Source: an uncultured Massilia sp. | Lineage (GTDB): Bacteria > Pseudomonadota > Gammaproteobacteria > Burkholderiales > Burkholderiaceae | Direction of reading: 5' to 3' | Length of the DNA: 64,000 nucleotides | Assembly (NCBI GenBank): GCA_946481275.1 | Contig: CAMLMV010000013.1 | Span: forward strand, 1-64,000 | Shown here: piece by piece, positions 35,050 through 43,007 of the stretch | Numbering within the stretch: the first letter of the stretch is position 1 | How the letters are laid out: each line of letters starts with the position of its first letter | The notes under the pieces: model-generated | What the model saw: only the letters and a program-made list of their open reading frames with translations | Told to the model about the DNA's origin: nothing | The model's database searches: none | Translations under genes and position numbers: made by a program

Positions 35050-35163
35050 CTAGCGCCCGCGCCGGCCCGCGCGTGCGGGCGGCGTTGCGGCGGTGATCGC
35101 GAAGCTGCCCAGCACGAAGGCGGCGGCAAACGTGGCGGCAAGCAGGGTCGACAAGGTACGCAT
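35050..35163 (-). CDS. Small 37-residue exported or membrane protein
   Basis: A short frame encoding MRTLSTLLAATFAAAFVLG followed by SFAITAATPPARAGRRGR. It is a single hydrophobic helix or uncleaved signal sequence with a very basic C-terminus. A GGGAG ribosome site lies eight bases before the ATG, which favours real translation. It lies between two identical tRNA-Lys genes. I do not recognise it; similar tiny signal-like proteins are common in this bacterial group, but none has a known role. Confidence 0.55.
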   Translation of the reverse strand: MRTLSTLLAATFAAAFVLGSFAITAATPPARAGRRGR

Positions 35164-35279
35164 GATGGCTCCCGGCGAATGGCGGATGCGATGTTCGGTT
35201 TCCGCATTGACGCTACCAAGTATAGGTAGCCCGGGATGAGAATTGGTTGCTGAAGGGCAACAAGAAATTCTGAACGGCA

Positions 35280-35316
35280 AAAACAAAAACGCCAGCTCGT
35301 GAAAGCTGGCGTTTTC
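35280..35316. terminator. Intrinsic terminator for tRNA-Lys copy C
   Basis: The stem ACGCCAGCT (35289-35297) / AGCTGGCGT (35304-35312) with flanking A and T runs is the same element as at 34891. It ends the copy C transcript on the minus strand. Confidence 0.88.
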
Positions 35317-35325
35317 GCTGAATCT

Positions 35326-35401
35326 TGGTAGGCCGTGCTGGGCTCGAACCAGCGACCAACGGATTAAAAGTCCGCTGCTCTACCAACTGAGCTAACGACC
35401 C
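35326..35401 (-). tRNA. tRNA-Lys (UUU), copy C
   Basis: Identical to copies A and B across 76 bases, with anticodon UUU and encoded CCA. It lies 59 bases from the 3' end of the GspE-like gene. Confidence 0.98.
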
Positions 35402-35414
35402 GAAGAAGGCACGC

Positions 35415-35420
35415 ATTATA
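35415..35420 (-). promoter_or_regulatory. -10 box of tRNA-Lys copy C
   Basis: TATAAT on the minus strand, 13 bases before the tRNA. The sequence further upstream differs from copies A and B, so the duplicated block ends near here. Confidence 0.7.
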
Positions 35421-35460
35421 GCGGGTCGTTTTGATTTACGCCAGAGGTAACGTAATTCGC

Positions 35461-37233
35461 TTAGTGCGCGACCGTGGATTTCAGCACTTCTTCCGCCGTC
35501 GTCACGCCTTCGATCACCTTGTAGGCGCCGGCGATGCGCAGCGGCTTCATGCCGTCGGCGATGCTTTGCTGGCGCAGCGCGGCCAGGTCCGTCTTTTCCT
35601 GCAGGAGTTGCGAGAAGCGTTCCGTCACGGTGACGAGTTCGTACAGGCCCGTGCGGCCGCGGAAGCCCGTCTGGCGGCATTCCGGGCAGCCGATCGGCCG
35701 GTAGACGGTGGCCGGCTTCGGCAGGTTCCAGGCGCCGCCCAGCGCGTGCCAGACGTCGTCGGACAGCTCGCCGTCCGGCGCCTTGCAGTGCGGGCACAGC
35801 GTGCGCACGAGGCGCTGGGCCATGATGCCGATCAGGGTCGCTTCCAGCAGGTAGTAGGGCACGCCCAGTTCCAGCAGGCGCATCACGGCCGACGGGGCGT
35901 CGTTCGTGTGCAAGGTCGACAGCACGAGGTGGCCGGTCAGGGCGGCCTGGATCGCCATCTCGGCCGTCTCCAGGTCGCGGATCTCGCCGACCATGATGAT
36001 GTCCGGGTCCTGCCGCATCAGCGCGCGCACGCCGTCGGCGAACGACAGGTCGATGCCGGGCTGCACCTGCATCTGGTTGAACGATGGCTCGACCATCTCG
36101 ATCGGGTCTTCGACCGTGCACACGTTGACTTCGCTCGTGGCCAGCGCTTTCAAGGTGGTGTACAGCGTCGTCGTCTTGCCGGAGCCGGTGGGGCCCGTGA
36201 CGAGGATGATGCCGTGCGCACGCTTCGTCAGGGCATCCCAGCGCGCCGCGTCGTCGGTCGGGAAGCCCAGTTCCGGCAGCGTCTTGACGACGACCTCGGG
36301 GTCGAAGATGCGCATCACGAGTTTTTCGCCGAACGCCGTCGGCATCGTGGACAGGCGCAGCTCGACTTCCTGGCCGTCGTTCGTGCGCGTCTTGATGCGG
36401 CCGTCCTGCGGGCGGCGTTTTTCGATCACGTCCATGCGGCCCAGCAGCTTGATGCGGGCCGTCATGGCGATCATCACGACGGCCGGCACCTGGTACACCT
36501 GGTGCAGCACGCCGTCGATGCGGAAGCGGATCGCGCCGGCGTCGCGCTTCGGCTCCAGGTGGATGTCGGACGCGCGCTGCTCGAACGCGTAACTCCACAG
36601 CCAGTCGACGATGTTGACGATGTGCTGGTCGTTGGCGTCGACCTGTTTATTGGTCTTGCCCAGTTCGACCAGTTGCTCGAAGTTGTTGCGCAGGGCGAGG
36701 TCCTGGCCGCTGGACTTGTTCGCGTCGCGGATGGACTTCGCGAGGCTGAAGAATTGCGAAATGTATTGCGCGATGTCGAGCGGATTCGCGATCACGAGCT
36801 CGATGCGGCGGCGCGCGAGGCGCGCGATCTCGTCCTGCCATTCGGTGCGGAACGGATCGGCCGTGGCGACGACCAGCGTGCCCGGCCCCAGTTCCACCGG
36901 CAGGATATTGAAACGCGCCGCATAGCTGGCCGACATCACGTCGGCGACCTTCGTGAAATCGATCTTGAGCGGGTCGATACGGAAGAAGGGCAGGCCGACC
37001 TTGCCGGCGCACCATTCGCTGAGCACGTCCAGCGTGAGCAGCTTGTGCGGTGGTTTTGCTGAAACGATCTTGCACTGCGCGACCGCCGTCAGCGGGTGCA
37101 TCGATCCGACCGCATTCTTGAGGATGCTTTGCGCCTGCGCGAAGTGCGGCTTCACGGTCGATTTCTCGACGATGCCGTCGGCCAGCAGCCACGAAAAAAT
37201 GGTTTGCAGGTCGAGGGCTTTGGGCTTGTGCAT
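35461..37233 (-). CDS. GspE/PilB-type secretion ATPase
   Basis: A 590-residue ATPase of the type II secretion/type IV pilus assembly family. An N-terminal MshEN-like domain (about 50-170) precedes the motor domain: Walker A GPTGSGKT (347-354), an Asp-box (CTVEDPIE), Walker B (IIMVGEIRD, about 412-420), a His box (STLHTNDA) and a tetracysteine zinc site CPHC (480-483)/CPEC (516-519). It should power pseudopilus or pilus assembly at the inner membrane. No other pilus or secretion genes are adjacent. It starts one base after the stop of the spermidine-synthase-like gene, so translation may be coupled; its own ribosome site is poor. Confidence 0.92.
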   Translation of the reverse strand: MHKPKALDLQTIFSWLLADGIVEKSTVKPHFAQAQSILKNAVGSMHPLTAVAQCKIVSAKPPHKLLTLDVLSEWCAGKVGLPFFRIDPLKIDFTKVADVMSASYAARFNILPVELGPGTLVVATADPFRTEWQDEIARLARRRIELVIANPLDIAQYISQFFSLAKSIRDANKSSGQDLALRNNFEQLVELGKTNKQVDANDQHIVNIVDWLWSYAFEQRASDIHLEPKRDAGAIRFRIDGVLHQVYQVPAVVMIAMTARIKLLGRMDVIEKRRPQDGRIKTRTNDGQEVELRLSTMPTAFGEKLVMRIFDPEVVVKTLPELGFPTDDAARWDALTKRAHGIILVTGPTGSGKTTTLYTTLKALATSEVNVCTVEDPIEMVEPSFNQMQVQPGIDLSFADGVRALMRQDPDIIMVGEIRDLETAEMAIQAALTGHLVLSTLHTNDAPSAVMRLLELGVPYYLLEATLIGIMAQRLVRTLCPHCKAPDGELSDDVWHALGGAWNLPKPATVYRPIGCPECRQTGFRGRTGLYELVTVTERFSQLLQEKTDLAALRQQSIADGMKPLRIAGAYKVIEGVTTAEEVLKSTVAH

Positions 37234-37234
37234 G

Positions 37235-38020
37235 TCAGTTCGCGGCAGCCGCGATGCCCTTGACCCACGATTTCGCCGGCAGCTTCGTCGCCGCCACGAT
37301 CTGCGCGGCGCGCGCGGCGAGGCGGTCCTTGTCGAGATCCGGTTTCGTCTTGAAGCACAGCGCGACGACGTTGCCGTCGTGGACTTCCGGCAGGCAGATC
37401 ACGTGGGCGAACGCGAAGCGCATGGCCTTGATGTTCTTCGCGAAGCTGGGGTGGTCGCCGAACAGGTTGACGGTCATGACGCCGCGGTCCGTCAGGCAGG
37501 CGTTGCAGGCCTGGTAGAACTCGGGCGTGTCGAGCACGGGCCCACGCGCGGTGGCGTCGTACAGGTCGCATTGCAGCGCGTCGACCGTGTCGTGGTTGGC
37601 CTCGTCGAGCACGAAGTCCATCGCGTCCATCTCGAGCACGCGCAGGCGCTCGTCTTCCGGCGGCAGCTTGAACATCGAGTTACAGATCGCGATCACGGAC
37701 GGATTCAATTCCACCGCGGTCACCTGCGCCTGCGGGAACTGGCGATAGGAAAACTTGGTCAAAGACGCTGCGCCCAGGCCCAGCTGGACGATGGCGCGCG
37801 GGTCGTCGATAAAGAGCATCCAGGCCATCATCTGCTGGGCGTATTCCAGTTCCGGCCAGTCCGGCTTGCGGATGCGCATGGCGCCCTGCACCCATTCGGT
37901 TCCGAAATGGAGGTAGCGCACACCGTCCTGTTCGGACAGGGTGACGGGCGCAAACTTCGGTTTGCGGGCGGGACGGCGCGACGATTCGGCCTGTTCGATG
38001 GATTTGCGTTTGATGAGCAT
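37235..38020 (-). CDS. Spermidine-synthase-like methyltransferase-fold protein
   Basis: A 261-residue protein with the class I methyltransferase/polyamine aminopropyltransferase fold. AIVQLGLGAASLTKF is the glycine-rich nucleotide loop, VTAVELNPSVI the acidic strand end, and LEMDAMDFV and LQCDLYDA the later motifs. It resembles spermine/spermidine synthase family proteins, but the usual DGxxQ N-terminal motif is not clear, so the substrate is uncertain. It forms an operon with the GspE-type ATPase downstream. Confidence 0.82.
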   Translation of the reverse strand: MLIKRKSIEQAESSRRPARKPKFAPVTLSEQDGVRYLHFGTEWVQGAMRIRKPDWPELEYAQQMMAWMLFIDDPRAIVQLGLGAASLTKFSYRQFPQAQVTAVELNPSVIAICNSMFKLPPEDERLRVLEMDAMDFVLDEANHDTVDALQCDLYDATARGPVLDTPEFYQACNACLTDRGVMTVNLFGDHPSFAKNIKAMRFAFAHVICLPEVHDGNVVALCFKTKPDLDKDRLAARAAQIVAATKLPAKSWVKGIAAAAN

Positions 38021-38059
38021 AGGATGAACGAAAGGAGCATCCTATTATCGGGGGCGGGA

Positions 38060-38086
38060 AACCACAGCGCAAGAAGCGCTGTGGTT
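38060..38086. repeat. 11-bp inverted repeat, hairpin without U-tract
   Basis: AACCACAGCGC (38060-38070) and GCGCTGTGGTT (38076-38086) form a strong stem with a five-base loop between two minus-strand genes. No U-run follows on either strand, so it may be a Rho-dependent or mRNA-end stabilising hairpin. Confidence 0.6.
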
Positions 38087-38155
38087 GGCAGCAGAAGCTG
38101 CGGAGGAAGCCGACGGTGCGGAGAAGGGGGCGGTCCCCCGGCACCGGAAGAGGTA

Positions 38156-38677
38156 TTACTGGTACTGGTCCGGCTCGACCGACACGCGCAGGCGCACCTT
38201 GTTGCCCGGGTCGCGGTTCATGACGGTCGTGTAGGTGTGGCCGCGGTAGTCGTAGGTCACGTCGTAGCCGTTCGTGCGCTCCTGGATGGAGTCGACGGTG
38301 CGGCAGCGCTGCACGGCCTGTTCCTGCACTTGCGGGCCATAGGCGCGGCCGTTGTTGTCGACGTTGTCGCCGATCATGCCGCCGGCGATCGCGCCGGCTG
38401 CTGCAGCTGCCACTTTGCCGTTGCCGCCACCGACCTGGCTGCCCAGCAGGGCGCCGGCGATGCCGCCGATGACGGTGCCCGCCTGGCTGCGCTGTTGCGG
38501 CACCTGGGCCTGCACGTAGTCGGTACGGCATTCCTGGCGCGGCGTACGCACCTGCTCGATGCGCGGCTGGACGCGCGTCACGCGGCCGAAGTCCTCGAAA
38601 TCGCCGGCCTGTGCCTGGGCCAGCGGCAGGGCGCACACGCCCAGGGCGGAGAGAATCAGTTTGGCTTTGACGTTCAT
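38156..38677 (-). CDS. Glycine-zipper 2TM-domain exported protein
   Basis: A 173-residue exported protein. A signal peptide (about 1-24, ending AQAG) precedes a glycine-zipper helix pair (about 75-110: GTVIGGIAGALLGSQVGGGNG and AAAAAGAIAGGMIGDNVDN) of the SlyB/YmgG/17-kDa antigen type. The remainder is a small beta domain. I chose ATG 38677 because GAGG lies seven bases upstream; the ATG at 38683 is too close. It is likely associated with the envelope. There is no lipobox cysteine. Confidence 0.85.
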   Translation of the reverse strand: MNVKAKLILSALGVCALPLAQAQAGDFEDFGRVTRVQPRIEQVRTPRQECRTDYVQAQVPQQRSQAGTVIGGIAGALLGSQVGGGNGKVAAAAAGAIAGGMIGDNVDNNGRAYGPQVQEQAVQRCRTVDSIQERTNGYDVTYDYRGHTYTTVMNRDPGNKVRLRVSVEPDQYQ

Positions 38678-39064
38678 GCTCATACCTCGTTTTGGTGGTG
38701 CTTCTGATCTGTTGGTATCGAAAGGCGTTTCGCCCACAACTGAATCTTAGCGCTGGTTGGACCTTATTTCTGATCCGTGTGGCAACAAAATGTAACAGCA
38801 GGTATACGCGCCAAAACGCCCGGTTCAGAGGAGAAAAGCGTGGAAAAAGCGCCAACAATGGATGAAAAAACTCGTCTTTTTTTACAAATATGAGCGGCTC
38901 GTCCATATTCGGGTTGATTCGCTTACCACAAAACGTTACCCTTAGGAGACTTAGGGTTTTATTGGCGCGTGGAAATCACACCAGGAGAAAGCGAACAAGA
39001 CCGCCGCTTCCGCAAACACCGCGCGCTGGAGCAGCAGAACCAGACTGGGTGACTTGAGGAAAAA
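38678..39064. other. 387-bp intergenic region upstream of barstar-like gene
   Basis: The region holds the divergent promoters of the glycine-zipper gene and the barstar-like gene and is AT-richer than the surroundings. Apart from a 17-codon frame at 38840-38893 with an AGAGGAGA ribosome site, I see no gene, RNA or strong terminator. Confidence 0.6.
38840..38893 (+). CDS. Possible 17-residue leader peptide
   Basis: A GTG start, four to five bases after AGAGGAGAAAAG, opens a frame for MEKAPTMDEKTRLFLQI. It is the only short frame in this region with a ribosome site. It lies upstream of the barstar-like gene, in the same direction. It could be a chance match; no homologue is known to me. Confidence 0.2.
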   Translation: MEKAPTMDEKTRLFLQI

Positions 39065-39514
39065 ATGAGTTTGTTGATGAGAGTACCGCCGAATCTTGTG
39101 CAGTCCATCCGCGCTTACCGTGCACCGGAGCTGCAGAAGGAGGCGATGCGCCTGGGTCATCACTTTCTCTATGCCCTGTGCACGAATGCGCTGACGAAGC
39201 AGCAGGTCTGTGCCCGCATTGGCGAGCAATTTTTCTTCCCGAAGCCCTGCAGCAAGAATTTCGACGCGCTGCGCAACTGCCTCACCGAAGTCATCGCCGA
39301 AGCCGGACCGCAGCCCGGCTTCATCGCCGTGTTGGATCAATTGCCGAATACACAAAAATTCGACAAGGAAGCACGCGAAACCCTGCTCGACGTGTTCCGC
39401 GACGCGGCCGAATTCTGGGCCGAGAAAAAAGTCCCGTTCCGCGTATTTTATTCCTTCGAAGAGCCGCAATCGCCCCAGCCCGTCGGGTGGGTGGGCCCTC
39501 ACGCCTTCAAGTAA
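39065..39514 (+). CDS. Barstar-like protein
   Basis: A 149-residue cytoplasmic protein. The stretch NFDALRNCLTEVI matches the hallmark NxDALWDCLT of barstar, the inhibitor of barnase-type ribonucleases. A PGFIAVLDQLP strand, then DVFRDAAEFWAEKKVPFRVFYSF, gives the remaining barstar-like order. A GAGGAAA ribosome site lies just before the ATG. No barnase-like gene is adjacent. Barstar-family proteins also occur in transcriptional or housekeeping contexts, so an immunity role is not assumed. Confidence 0.7.
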   Translation: MSLLMRVPPNLVQSIRAYRAPELQKEAMRLGHHFLYALCTNALTKQQVCARIGEQFFFPKPCSKNFDALRNCLTEVIAEAGPQPGFIAVLDQLPNTQKFDKEARETLLDVFRDAAEFWAEKKVPFRVFYSFEEPQSPQPVGWVGPHAFK

Positions 39515-39578
39515 GCGCCGTGTTGCCGTCATTTCGTTCCTTGGGTCCGCCCGGCGGCTCGGGTTACAATGCGCGCTT

Positions 39579-40190
39579 ATGAAAAATATCGTGATCCTTA
39601 TTTCTGGCCGCGGCAGCAACATGGAAGCCATCGTGCGCGCGCAGCAGGCCGAAGCCTGGCCGGCCCGTATCGCCGCCGTAATCAGCAATAAGCCGGACGC
39701 CAAGGGCCTCGCATTCGCAGCGTCCCACGGCATTCCGACCGCCGTCGTCCCGAACAAGGAATTCCCGACCCGCGAAGCGTTCGACGCCGCCCTGCAGGAA
39801 ACGATCGACCGGTTCAACCCGGATCTCGTCGTGCTGGCCGGCTTCATGCGCATCCTGACGGCGCCGTTCGTCGAGCACTACGCGGGCCGCATGCTGAACA
39901 TCCACCCGTCGCTGCTGCCGCTGTTCCCCGGACTGCACACGCACCGGCAGGCGCTGGACGCGGGCGTGGCGGAGCACGGCGCGACCGTGCACTTCGTCAC
40001 CGCCGAGCTGGACCACGGTCCGGCCGTGATCCAGGCGCGCATCCCCGTGCTGCCGGGCGATACGGAAGACAGCCTGGCTGAACGCCTGCTGGCCGAGGAA
40101 CACGTCATTTATCCGAAAGCGGTGCGCCTGTTCATCGAAGACAGGCTCAGCATCGAAAACGGCGAGGTCCGGATCGCCGTGACCCCCTGA
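39579..40190 (+). CDS. purN: Phosphoribosylglycinamide formyltransferase (GART)
   Basis: A 203-residue enzyme that transfers a formyl group from 10-formyl-THF to GAR in purine synthesis. It begins with the family motif ISGRGSNMEAI. The catalytic Asn-His is in MLNIHPSLLPLFPGLHTHRQAL, and Asp in the ELDHGPAVIQ segment is the conserved catalytic acid. The length is typical for PurN. The downstream methyltransferase is 18 bases away, so they may be co-transcribed. Confidence 0.97.
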   Translation: MKNIVILISGRGSNMEAIVRAQQAEAWPARIAAVISNKPDAKGLAFAASHGIPTAVVPNKEFPTREAFDAALQETIDRFNPDLVVLAGFMRILTAPFVEHYAGRMLNIHPSLLPLFPGLHTHRQALDAGVAEHGATVHFVTAELDHGPAVIQARIPVLPGDTEDSLAERLLAEEHVIYPKAVRLFIEDRLSIENGEVRIAVTP

Positions 40191-40208
40191 ATCCAACAAG
40201 GAACACCC

Positions 40209-41510
40209 ATGAGATTGCCACCCGCGATACTCGGCAATGCTGAAGAGGTATTGCGCGAGATCCTGCGTTTTACTTCGCCCGCCGACGTCACCCTGTCGCG
40301 CTACTTCAAGGACCACCCCCGCCTCGGCGGACGCGAACGCGGCGCCATCGCCGAATGCGTCTATGCCGTGCTGCGCCATAAATCGTTCTTCACCGATTTC
40401 GCCGGTACCGGCGCGTCGATGCGCCGTCTCACCCTGCTGGGCATGGCGGAAGCCATCGGCGCCGACTCGCTGGGCGGCCTGACGGAAGACGAAACGGCCC
40501 TGCTGACGCGCATCAAGGAGATCGACCGTAGTCTGCTGCCGCCGAAGAAGCTCGCGAACCTGCCCGACTGGCTGTACGACAAATTCGTCGCCCAGTATGG
40601 CGAGGAAGAGACCCTGGCCCTGGCCGCCGTGCTGAACACGCCGGCGCCGCTGGACCTGCGCGTGAATTCGCTGAAGTCGGACCGCGACAAGGTCATCGCC
40701 GAACTGGCGACCGCCCCGATCGCCGCCGAGCCAACGCCGTACTCGGCGCTGGGCCTGCGGATCTGGAAGAAGCCGGCACTGCAGAACCTGCCGCTGTTCA
40801 AGGAAGGCGCGATCGAAGTCCAGGACGAGGGCAGCCAGGTGCTGGCCCAGCTGCTGGGCGCGCGCCGCGGCGAGATGGTCGTCGACTTTTGCGCCGGTGC
40901 CGGCGGCAAGACGCTGGCCATCGGCGCCATCATGCGCAGCACGGGCCGCCTGTATGCGTTCGACGTGTCGGAAAAGCGTTTGACCAAGCTGAAGCCGCGG
41001 CTGGCGCGCAGCGGGCTGTCGAACGTGCATCCGGTCGTCATCGCGCACGAACGTGACGCGAAAGTGAAGCGTTTGGCCGGCAAGATCGACCGCGTCCTCG
41101 TCGACGCGCCGTGCTCCGGCATGGGCACGCTGCGCCGTAATCCGGACGTGAAATGGCGCCAGCAGCCGGAAGGTATCGCGGAGTTGACGGAAAAACAGGC
41201 CTCGATCCTGGATGGCGCCGCGCGCCTCGTGAAATTCGGCGGCCGCCTCGTCTACGCGACGTGCAGCCTGCTGGACGAAGAAAACGAGGGCATCGTGCAG
41301 GGCTTCCTCGCCTCGCACCCGGATTTCGAACTGGTGCCGATGCACAAGGTCCTGGCCGAGCAGCGCATTCCGCTGGAAATGGGCGACTATCTGAAAATGC
41401 TGCCGCACAAGCATGGCACCGACGGCTTCTTTGCCGCCGTGCTGGAGCGCAAGGCCGCGTCCGCCAAGGCGGTTGCCGGCGAGTCCGACGAAGACGCTGC
41501 TTCGGAGTAA
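40209..41510 (+). CDS. RsmB/NOP-type RNA (cytosine-5) methyltransferase
   Basis: A 433-residue SAM-dependent RNA m5C methyltransferase of the RsmB/Sun family. A NusB-like helical N-terminus (about 1-160) precedes the Rossmann domain: VVDFCAGAGGKT is the SAM loop, RVLVDAPCSGMGTLRRNPDVKW holds one catalytic Cys and YATCSLLDEEN the second. The likely substrate is 16S rRNA, though the exact cytosine cannot be read. The next gene starts nine bases after the stop, which suggests an operon with the MscS channel. Confidence 0.93.
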   Translation: MRLPPAILGNAEEVLREILRFTSPADVTLSRYFKDHPRLGGRERGAIAECVYAVLRHKSFFTDFAGTGASMRRLTLLGMAEAIGADSLGGLTEDETALLTRIKEIDRSLLPPKKLANLPDWLYDKFVAQYGEEETLALAAVLNTPAPLDLRVNSLKSDRDKVIAELATAPIAAEPTPYSALGLRIWKKPALQNLPLFKEGAIEVQDEGSQVLAQLLGARRGEMVVDFCAGAGGKTLAIGAIMRSTGRLYAFDVSEKRLTKLKPRLARSGLSNVHPVVIAHERDAKVKRLAGKIDRVLVDAPCSGMGTLRRNPDVKWRQQPEGIAELTEKQASILDGAARLVKFGGRLVYATCSLLDEENEGIVQGFLASHPDFELVPMHKVLAEQRIPLEMGDYLKMLPHKHGTDGFFAAVLERKAASAKAVAGESDEDAASE

Positions 41511-41519
41511 TTGGAGCCG

Positions 41520-42872
41520 ATGCCGCTGACCAACCTGATCGATGACCTGCTCGATGACCTGAGCCGCCCCGGCATGCCGTGGCAGGTCGGGTCCATCGTC
41601 GCTTCCATCCTGTTCGGCTGGCTCAGCGCGCAACTGGTCCGCGTGTGGTGGCGCCGCCGCCGCGGCGAGGACGGCAGCCTGCTGCACACGGGCGTGGAAA
41701 GTTTTACGCGCGTCGTGGCGCCGCTGCTCGTCGTCGGCCTGCTGTACCTGGCGCAGGTGGTGCTGACCAAGACCCACTTCCACACGAACATCGTCAAGGT
41801 GGCGATCCCCGTGTTCTGGTCGCTGGCCGCCATCCGCCTCGTGTTCTACCTGCTGCGCCGCGTGTTCGCGCGCCGCGGACAGCTCGGGCAGACGCTCGTC
41901 ACATTCGAAAAGATCTTCGCGCTCGTCGCGTGGCTGGCGGTGGCGTTGTACATCACGGGCCTGTGGCCGGATATCTTCGATTTCCTCGACAGCTACAAGA
42001 TCCAGTTCGGCCCGAAGAAATCCAACAGCGTCACCCTGGCCGACATCGCGCAGGCCGTCGCGTCCGTCGTCGTGATGCTGATGCTGGCCCTGTGGGCCGG
42101 CGCCGCGCTGGAAGAACGGTTGATGGGCGTGCACGCACTGCACAGCTCGCTGCGGGTGGCGCTGGCGCGCCTGGGCCGCGCGCTGATGATCGTCGGCGCC
42201 GTTCTGCTGAGCCTGAACCTGGTCGGCATCGACTTGACCGTGCTGTCCGTGTTCGGCGGCGCCCTGGGCGTCGGCCTCGGTCTCGGCATGCAGCGGATTG
42301 CCAGCAACTACGTGTCCGGCTTCATCATCCTGCTCGAACGGAGCCTGTCCATCGGCGACATGATCACGGTCAGCACGTTCACTGGCAAGGTCACCCAGAT
42401 CAACACGCGCTACACGGTGCTGCAGGGCCTGGACGGCGTCGAGACCGTGTTGCCGAACGAGTTACTCATTTCCGGCCCTGTGCAGAACCAGTCGCTGACG
42501 ACGCGCAGGGTGCGTGCATCGACGAAGATCACGGTCGCCTACGGCTCCGACCTGGACCAGGTGATGCCATTGCTGGTGGCGCAGGCGGTCGGCACGCCGC
42601 GCGTGCTGGAAGATCCGGCGCCCGGCATTTCGTTGTCGCGCTTCGGTCCCGACGGCTACGAGCTCGACCTGGGTTTCTGGATCGCCGATCCGGAGAACGG
42701 GCAGGGCGGTGTTGTTTCGGAAATCAATAAAAAGGTGTATGCCCTGGTGCAGTCTGGTACCGTCAAATTGGGCTTTCCATCTGTTGATACCCGCCTCCTC
42801 GACTCCCATATAGCATCGGTTGTGGCGCGGATCACGCAGCCCGCGCAGAATTCCTGGCCGGGAGCGCGTTGA
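41520..42872 (+). CDS. MscS-family mechanosensitive channel
   Basis: A 450-residue inner-membrane channel. Several N-terminal helices lead to the pore region (LSVFGGALGVGLGLGMQRIASNYVSGFIILLERSLSIGDMI), which is the conserved MscS TM3 and beta-domain start. The cytoplasmic C-terminal vestibule follows. It relieves hypo-osmotic pressure. I chose ATG 41520, which follows TTGGAG; a TTG at 41511 is also open. Confidence 0.93.
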   Translation: MPLTNLIDDLLDDLSRPGMPWQVGSIVASILFGWLSAQLVRVWWRRRRGEDGSLLHTGVESFTRVVAPLLVVGLLYLAQVVLTKTHFHTNIVKVAIPVFWSLAAIRLVFYLLRRVFARRGQLGQTLVTFEKIFALVAWLAVALYITGLWPDIFDFLDSYKIQFGPKKSNSVTLADIAQAVASVVVMLMLALWAGAALEERLMGVHALHSSLRVALARLGRALMIVGAVLLSLNLVGIDLTVLSVFGGALGVGLGLGMQRIASNYVSGFIILLERSLSIGDMITVSTFTGKVTQINTRYTVLQGLDGVETVLPNELLISGPVQNQSLTTRRVRASTKITVAYGSDLDQVMPLLVAQAVGTPRVLEDPAPGISLSRFGPDGYELDLGFWIADPENGQGGVVSEINKKVYALVQSGTVKLGFPSVDTRLLDSHIASVVARITQPAQNSWPGAR

Positions 42873-43007
42873 TTGCGTCACAGCGTGCCGTGCGGCACCG
42901 GTTACGCGTAAAATGCATCTTTGCGTCACGCACTAACGCGTGACACTCTTGTCATAGTGACTGTTCCATAGAAAGAACAGCATCCTCTCATCCTTAGTGG
43001 AGTATCG

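Noticed and set aside
34782..35401. Peptides with SLAQLVEQRTFNPLVAG near the tRNA-Lys copies
   Set aside because: This recurring segment is a translation of the tRNA-Lys gene itself and appears at all three copies; it is not a protein family.
39065..39514. A barnase-barstar toxin-antitoxin pair
   Set aside because: No toxin gene with ribonuclease motifs lies on either side, so only a barstar-like protein is claimed.
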